Of a stretch of 64,000 nt of DNA, positions 57,289 through 64,000 are shown piece after piece. The notes below the pieces were generated by a model. That model ran no database searches. It worked only from the letters and a program-made list of their open reading frames with translations, and had not been told where the DNA came from. The DNA comes from Neostapfia colusana (lineage: Eukaryota > Streptophyta > Magnoliopsida > Poales > Poaceae): positions 61,337,264 through 61,401,263 of the forward strand of contig JASWHV010000003.1 of assembly GCA_030760725.1 (NCBI GenBank), written 5' to 3'. Numbering within the stretch: position 1 is the stretch's first letter; each line of letters begins with the position of its first letter. A program made the translations under genes and the position numbers.

Positions 57289-60200
57289 TGTGGCGGACCA
57301 GAATCCGCTCATCCAGGATCGCAGAGGGTGGTGCCGCGCGATGCGACACCCGACAGCACACGTCATAAGAACACATTATATTACACGGGAAAAACAAACT
57401 GAATGTACAAAGTAGTACACTTCTCAGTTACAAACTAGGGACTTTATTACACAGCGGGAGTTTCTTTTATACAACTCACGCCCGCCTATCTAGCAAAAGT
57501 GGTTGCCCAGCCCTAGGGCAACCCACACTAGCTGCACTCCTCAGCTCAGCGCGGCGTGTACGGCTCCCACTCAGCCGTGGTCCCCGACGGAGGGTAACCC
57601 TCACCGGTGGACTCGTACTCCGAGTCCGTGGGTGGCTCCTCACCTGAAAAACACTTAAGCAGCAACCGTGAGCACGAAGGCTCAGCAAGGCTTAACCGAC
57701 TCACCTAAGCATGAAACTCTACATGAGGTATACCATGACATAGGATAGCAATGTTGCAGCAAATGGACACGCCTACAAGTTCATCCTTAGTTCATCTTTT
57801 AGCAACAAGTTAACAGTTCATGAAGCTGAAATTTAGTAAGCCATGTTTGGTGGCACACATGTAGCAATACAATTATATCATAACAGCAATATTGAATCAT
57901 AACATTTCATTCATTAGTCTACGTTACGACGCAGTGAACAAGCGGTACTCGTCACCGCGAGAGACGGCGAATTGACTCGTTATACACCTGCAGGGAAAAC
58001 CCAAAGAGCACGTCACGTACGCCCATCCGTGGAGCTGCACAGCACGCTCACTCGATGTCATACGGGACAACCTTTCACCCAACAGCCCAAACATCGAACC
58101 GGTCGCACCGAAACGAGCAGGAGGTTCCCCACACGGAGCATCTCTCTATGCCCGTTGGCAGATTTCCACCTTGCTGCCCTCAGCCTACACCTATAAATCG
58201 GTGCGTTATGCCTCGACGCCCGGAGGTTTAGGCTACATCGGTTTATCGGGGCCCATATATCCGATATGCCTTCGGTACGTTCAATACTTGTTCAGCAGGG
58301 CCACACACGGATCGATCCTCAATCGACACGGGCAGGGCTGCACACACAAGACTCACTCTTGCTGCGCCCTAGCCCCTGCCTAGTCTCATATTCATTAGTA
58401 AAGTGATCTCACATCACTCAACCGAACCTGTGTGTCCCAATGCCTATCTCGCGAGTAGATTCCGACTACTCGACTTGTACCGAAGTCCTATGAATCATTA
58501 AGCGTAGCCTGTCTACTCGAGGTCTTAGACACTACCCTCACTCTTAGGGAAAAGTTCTGGTTATGCAAGTGGGGTTCCATCCATCCTATACCAAATGCAC
58601 AATCATACTTCATATGACACATGTAAACAAAGTAAAACTTATAAAAAGGTTAATGCAAACCGGGGCTTGCCTTGTTGCTGCTGGTCAGTAGTTAGTTCTT
58701 CGTCCGGGAGAAGGAAGTCCAGAACCTCCGGAGCTTCCTCGCCTTCAGCGACTACACGTTATTGAAATACTACATGTTAATGAATATGCAAACAAGTTTG
58801 TTGTAATACTACTGCTATTAGTGCTAATAACCAGTCTCTAACACCTGGAACTCTGTTTAAGAATTTAAAGATGAACTGGTGTTGGTGGTTTGGCTTAGAC
58901 TTAATCACATGGTTAAGTGTTAAGTGGTTTGCCCCCTTTTCCATATTAATCCCTCAAGTGGTTAAACAGGACAGGGGTGATCCAGAGCTCCAATGGAGCT
59001 GAGAATTTTTGTGTGAGTCCCTTGTCACAAGAAAACTCTCTGGACCAAACACTAGCACTTTTCCTGGAGTGGTTTGCTCAGAATAATTCTATTAGCAAAT
59101 AAGCAAAGAAGAATTAATTCTGAGGTAATACCCCTGTTCATGCCCAACTGTGAACTAAAATTTCAATTATAGCTCATAGAGCTTGCATAAATTTTCCTAA
59201 TATTTTCGGAGCTAAGATTTGCCCAGAACTGAATTTCCAAGTTTTGGAAATTCTCTGAAAATGTTTCTGTATTCAAATGAACACAGCACCTTCAAATTTG
59301 AATTGCTGTGACCGAATCAACACCAAATGGTCTGAAACTTTTACAGGGGTTCACTAATATCCTAAAGGACATTCTGGCAAAATTTGGGGATTTTTGGATG
59401 CACCAAACTCCCTCTAAAATTCTTTTGCTGAAAAGCTTTAAAGAATTTTCCAGAATTAAATAATAGGTTTCATACAAATTGGGTTGTATATTTGGATAGA
59501 GCTATGCAAGATGAATCCAAACCAATTTGAATCACTAAATTTGGAGTTTCCTAGCAAAAGTTATGGGGTTCTAAAGTTTGAACTAAATCTGGAATTTTAA
59601 ATAATCCGGAGAAAATTTTAAACTCTGACCGTGGGCCCGGCCCACACGTGTCACAGCTGAAGCTGAGCCACACGGGGCTACAGATCCCCATCCCGCACAG
59701 TCACACTTGATCCCGGGGCCGCAGTAGATCTGGGTTTTAAACTTTCTGTCGCTGACACGTGGGGCCCGCGGGTCGTCTTCCTCCTCGCGTTCCCGCACCC
59801 GCACGCCGCCGGGCTCGCCGGAGACACGCTGTTACCTGCCGCCCGGCCGACTCTCGAGCTCTCCCTCGCCGCCAGAGCCTAGTTTTATGCGCTGAACACG
59901 ATGGCACCGACTGCTCCGGCTGGCGGTGGCCCTAACCTAGCCGGCGACGGTGCTGCGGCTCGGCAACCCTTCGGTCACATCGCCCGGACAGTTTAGCCCG
60001 CCAAAACATCGATGGATCGGTGCTATAACACCAGTGGGTGCTAGGGAACCTCGTAATAGTGGTGAAACCACCCGGAGAGGGCTCTACCCTAGGTCTCATC
60101 GTGAGCCCGAGCCTCCGTGTCTCAATTACCGTAATAAAACCTAGAAATACCCGGCTTACGTGCGGTTTCAAGCCAGGGCCGTGAGGGGGTAACGAGCGTT

Positions 60201-61445
60201 GATGAGTGACGGTCCTGTGTGCCAGTTTTCATGACCTAAGAACCAATGTGGCGAGTGAATTCGACATTACCGTGCTGGAAGGTCCTTTCGTGCCCGCCGG
60301 GGAACTTTCTCCAAATTCGAGCTCTATGGTCCAGGTCACGGTCTGAGCTTCGGATATGAGCACCACCGGTCCCTGATGCGTCCGAGACCGTCCTTGCTCA
60401 GCCATGAAAGGCCCTCTGTTGGGCTGTCACCGTGAGCCGAGTGATGACGGTTTCCCGGGCGTTGCTCGGAAACGTGGAGCTAGGGTTGGGGAGGGACCGA
60501 GCTCGACCGTTCTCGTGCCGAGGAGGTCGAGGACGAGTAGCTGGTGTGGTTTTTGTGGCTAGGAAAGGTGCTGCACGCGAGAGCTCGGCCGAATTCTCAA
60601 GGGAAGTCGATCGGCGGCAGTCGGTCGGTTCAGCGCGAGGCAATGGAAAACAGTGCCGATCTTCACGTGGCCGCGCGTGGTATCACCGCTGCAGTCGGTC
60701 TTTCCCCCGGCGCGCTGGCTCGTGCGGTGTCCCTCCCTCTCGGGCGCGGGAGCAGGAGCTGGCGCGAGGTGTTCGACCGGCGTCGGGGAGAAAACAGGCC
60801 ACGCTCGGTTTGGGGCACAGTTCTCCCACTGACTTGTGGGCCCACTCTCCCCCTAATCCTCCTTTTCCCAATTCTTCTGTAAATATCCCAACAACTACAC
60901 ATTGAATGAGAGACTTAGCCCCCAAGTCTTGGTTTGAATTTGAGTTCTCAAATTTGAACTTTGTTTGGTTAAATTTGCTTCATATTTAAACTGAATTTCA
61001 AATTCAGTTTTGAATTATTGCAAATTTGGCTCCCGACAAGATGAACTCCAATGAGGATGAAAATTGGTGGGCTTACTCAGAAAAATGTGCTGAGTTTGAA
61101 TATGAAGCTAACTTTTGAATTTGAGTGATGAAAGTTGCTGCAATTTGAATTTACATTCAAATTGGCGTCTTTTTCAAATACCCCCAAAAGTGCCTCAAAA
61201 GTGTTGGATTTTTCATGAAACTTGGACTGAACCTTTCCAAGACTTTTAAAGTTCTAGGGTGAGCTCAATCTCTCATGTTCATATGTCCAAATCCCACTTT
61301 GTGAAAATGAAGGCTTTCCCTTCTAATCACTCTTTTGATGGAGGTTACTTGCTCTTCACAATATTTCACAATCTATCCACAACAAAACTGTGGTGTTGTG
61401 TGGTGATAAAAAGTTTTTGCAAGTCCCTTTCCTTGGGCTTTTACA
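57289..61445 (-). repeat. TE-D 5' LTR
   Basis: This 4157-bp LTR is the partner of 18335-22495 with roughly 2% differences and a few small indels. On the + strand it runs from TGTGGCGGACC to GGGCTTTTACA. Internal small ORFs are the same as in the partner and have no known domain. Confidence 0.95.
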
Positions 61446-61450
61446 GCGAG
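61446..61450. repeat. TSD of TE-D, right copy (GCGAG)
   Basis: This matches 18330-18334. Confidence 0.97.
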
Positions 61451-61495
61451 AAGCCGAGAAGCCAACCCCAAATTCTTCCTAGGGCAGTCTTCTGA
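61451..61495 (+). other. Possible interrupted ORF, right part
   Basis: About 14 codons (KPRSQPQILPRAVF) and a TGA continue the frame that entered TE-D at 18334. I do not recognise them. The DNA after about 61493 begins to resemble a Tekay LTR, so this may be target DNA between two elements. Confidence 0.25.
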
Positions 61496-64000
61496 TAGTA
61501 AACCTGCAAGGGCCCAAGTTTTTCACTTGCTAAAGGTGTTCATCACACCCACACTCAGTTCATTTGTGGTAATTACATGAACACATTTGAAGAGCAAGTA
61601 ACCACTGTAAATAGAGTGATAGAGATGAACTCACAAAATGCAGAAGTGGTATTTCCCACATGCATCATATAGGGACTGAGTACATAATTAACCCCTAAAC
61701 TTTGTTAGGAATGCTCATGCCAAATTTCACCCAAATCCAAAACCTTTTGAGGTACTTTTGGGTACAATCATTAAAAGGCTAGTTTGGACTTAAATTCAAA
61801 TTCAAAATCTTTTCATCCTATAAATTCAAAAGTGGGATTCATATTCATACTCAACACATTTTTATGAGCTCACGCATCAATTTCCACTCCATTACGAGTT
61901 GATCTTGACATGAGCTAAATGGAGCAAATTCAAACAAAATTTGAGTTTCAACATCACATGTGTTGCCAATTCATCCCAACTATTTCACATTTTGAATTAT
62001 TCAGATTCAAATGGTCATTGGGTGGTTTGATCAAAATGCCAAGGGTATTAGGGTCCCTAATATTTAGAGCAGTGGGAAAATTGAATTTAGTGGGACAAAA
62101 ATTGGGGCTGGGATCCACTGTCAGTCACACTAATCGACTGAACCGCCTCAGCTCTGTTTTTTTCGCACGAACGCGCGCTAGCGCGCTGGCCGACCCCGTT
62201 CCCGACGGCTCACCGGCGCCAGCTCCTGCTTGTTGACATTCTGTCCGTCCTTATCACCCACACGAGCCGCACAAACCGAGTTTTCCACTCTCTCTCGCTC
62301 ACACACTCGCTCTCAGCTCTGTCCCGCGAAGAACAGCTGCTGGCGCCATTCTCGGCTCTTTGTGATTGCACAACCCGAGCAAATCGTCGGTTGGTCGAGC
62401 TCCAAACAGAGAAGGAAGTCGCCACAGGATGCTCGTGCGTTCTATCAACTCAGCCCCGTGTGTTCATGCTCCTGTTGGCTGCAAAGTGACTGTTGGTGTC
62501 AAGCACCGAAGTGCCCCGGCGCAGCTCGTTTTTGGGTCACCGTGGACAGCACGCCACAGCCATCGTCGCCGTCCCTTCTCAACACAAAAGAGGTGCGTCC
62601 GGATGCTTAGAACGTGTAGCCAAAGACCGTTCCTCATTTGATCAACCGTACGTAGGGTTAGAATTTCCATAGACTCCAAACCCTAGTTCATTTAGCCCGA
62701 GCTCAGCTTAACCCAAAATTTGGATTACACTTGCACTCACTAGTCGAGCTCGTTAGTCAGTAACTTCTACACACACTAGCGCTCACTCTCAAAGAAGAAG
62801 CAAATGAAACTGTCGAGGACAGGCCGTGATAAAGCCATTTTCCTCGCCACTGCCCAAAACACCTCGACTCACTGTCGAGAGTAGGTTTGCTGGCGTTTCC
62901 AGCTCCCAATACTCTGCTTTTCATGTTCCTCGTGCTCCACTGATGCTCTCTGAGCAAAACCCGACTCTTTTATTGCTTTCTAGCCCGAAAACTATCTTGC
63001 CGGAACCCTAGCCGCCGTGGTTGCCATTGCGCGGGTGTTTCCGGTTGCCATCGACGAACTCTGACCTCCTAGGCTTTTTCGGCATCGGGAGTTAGGGTGG
63101 AACAGCCACTCTCAGCTCCGGAGATGGACGGGAGGTTGACTCCGGCGGACCTCGCTGGAGGGCTCCGCCACGTGCAGTGTTTTAAACATTTCCCCGAATT
63201 TCAGATTTGAGTTCCAACTTCAAACACACATAACTTTTGCTAGGAATGTCCAAACCAAATGAATCAAATTTTGTTGGATTCAGCTCTCTGAGTACTTTCC
63301 AGCAAAACAAGTTTCACTCCATGAAAACCTTTAATTCTCCAGAACTAATTCCCCAAATTTAAACTGTTGGGAATTTTAACTAGAGATCCCTTTGTTGAAA
63401 AATTCTGAAATTTTGCCAGGATGTTCCTTTAATGTCCCTGAGTAACAATAAAATTTCAGATCCATCCGAGTTCATTTAGTCCACCTAATGGTGTGCTTAA
63501 GGAAACTGGTCCAGAGAAAAAGAAAAATGTCCAGAAACATTTTTCAGAATTTCTCTGAACTTGTTTAGCTCATATCTTTTGCTAGGATTCTCCAAATTAT
63601 ATGAAACCAATTCCACTAGAACCCTAGGAAAATCTAGTTTCCAAAAAGTCATGGCTCGTTCCATAAAAAAATCCTAAAAAACCATAAGAGCTCTAATTAT
63701 GGTCAAATGCACCTTTATTTGTGCAGGGCTCAAATGAGCTTTTCTTCTAATGAAATTTGGCCAGGTCTCTGTTTAGGTTGTCTCCAAACCACACTAAAAA
63801 TTTCAGGGTCAAAAGGACTGTCTATCTGTACTTATAGTCTTCCCCATCTCAATTCAATTCAAATGCATTTAAATTTGATACGCACCGTATTTTCATTTCG
63901 TGTAGTCGCTAAAATCGAAGAAAGCCTGGAGGTTATGGAATTTATTACTCTGTAAGAACATTTAGTCGACGACCAGCAGCAAGGCAAGCTCCGGTTTGCA
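61493..64000 (+). repeat. TE-G: partial LTR of a further Tekay-like family (+ strand)
   Basis: No coding domain is visible, but the composition and several stretches match the LTRs of TE-D and TE-E in the + orientation. Examples are GAAGAGCAAGTAACC near 61590 (TE-D LTR, reversed), AAATTTTGTTGGATTC near 63268 (TE-E), and GGCAAGCTCCGGTTTGCA at the window end (TE-E and TE-F, near-copy in TE-D). A GC-rich block at about 62100-63180 matches the layout of the other LTRs. The left boundary is uncertain (TGATAGTAAACC at 61493 is one candidate), and the right end is beyond the window, so solo LTR or full element cannot be told. Confidence 0.65.

Larger units (their letters stand above)
18335..61445 (-). 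mobile_element. TE-D: Tekay-like Ty3/gypsy chromovirus split by two nested elements
   Basis: This element spans 43,111 bp, of which about 28.4 kb is inserted (TE-E and TE-F plus their TSDs), leaving about 14.8 kb of its own. LTRs are 4161 bp (left, its 3' LTR) and 4157 bp (right, its 5' LTR). On its coding (-) strand they start TGTAAAAGCCC and end CCGCCACA. PBS is at 57274-57285, the polypurine tract at 22496-22510, and the TSD is GCGAG. The LTRs differ by roughly 2% by eye, the most of the four gypsy copies. Gag-pol lies in three pieces: 55448-53997, 39769-38211 and 24080-22562. Counting each TSD once, they give 4530 nt in one frame with a single nonsense codon. Confidence 0.96.

Noticed and set aside
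62230..62610. 126-aa and overlapping ORFs in the right flank
   Set aside because: They lie in the GC-rich part of an LTR-like region and have no domain; the same layout in other LTRs gives equally spurious frames.

Overview
This window looks like intergenic DNA of a large-genome grass. It is almost wall-to-wall nested LTR retrotransposons, with no tRNA, rRNA, CRISPR array or confidently recognised host gene. Polyproteins, initiator-tRNA(Met) primer binding sites, polypurine tracts, LTRs of 3.4-4.2 kb and exact 5-bp target-site duplications (TSDs) can all be read directly. The grass assignment is inference from the nested architecture and the GC-rich LTR leaders; the species cannot be named.

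Layout. TE-A (1-1754 and 14442-15225, + strand) is the 3' half of a Ty1/copia element with its 3' LTR. It sits inside the integrase gene of TE-C (15226 to about 17404, - strand), an older and badly decayed copia. TE-B (1755-14441, + strand, TSD TCTCA) is a complete 12.7-kb Ty3/gypsy chromovirus (Tekay-like) inserted into the RNase H of TE-A. It has 3437-bp LTRs, an extra ORF (ORF0) and a gag-pol with three nonsense codons. Next come about 0.9 kb of unrecognised DNA (17405-18329) and TE-D (18335-61445, - strand, TSD GCGAG), a second Tekay-like element with about 4.16-kb LTRs. TE-D has been split twice by related + strand elements: TE-E (24086-38210, TSD ATGGT) in its pol and TE-F (39775-53996, TSD AGTGG) at its protease. 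With the inserts set aside, TE-D gag-pol is one frame broken by a single nonsense codon. From about 61493 the window ends inside a further Tekay-type LTR (TE-G).

Chronology. From LTR differences counted by eye, TE-D is oldest of the four gypsy copies (about 2%), TE-E and TE-B are intermediate (about 0.7-0.8%), and TE-F is very recent (about 0.2%). Nesting order agrees.

Most notable. TE-B carries two proteins whose N-termini look like histone tails in exact register. ORF0 begins like histone H3: after initiator-Met removal, R2, T6-G13, P16, L20 and A21 match, including K9. Its Gag begins MAGRGKG, like plant H2A and, from residue 2, H4. Both ATGs directly follow splice-acceptor-like sequences, and the presumed first exon of the leader is ATG-free up to a strong donor. 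This suggests that alternative splicing selects ORF0 or Gag-Pol. The same element encodes an integrase chromodomain, so a histone-mimic and chromodomain system is a testable hypothesis. TE-F separately shows a tandem array of primer binding sites that has moved the LTR boundary.
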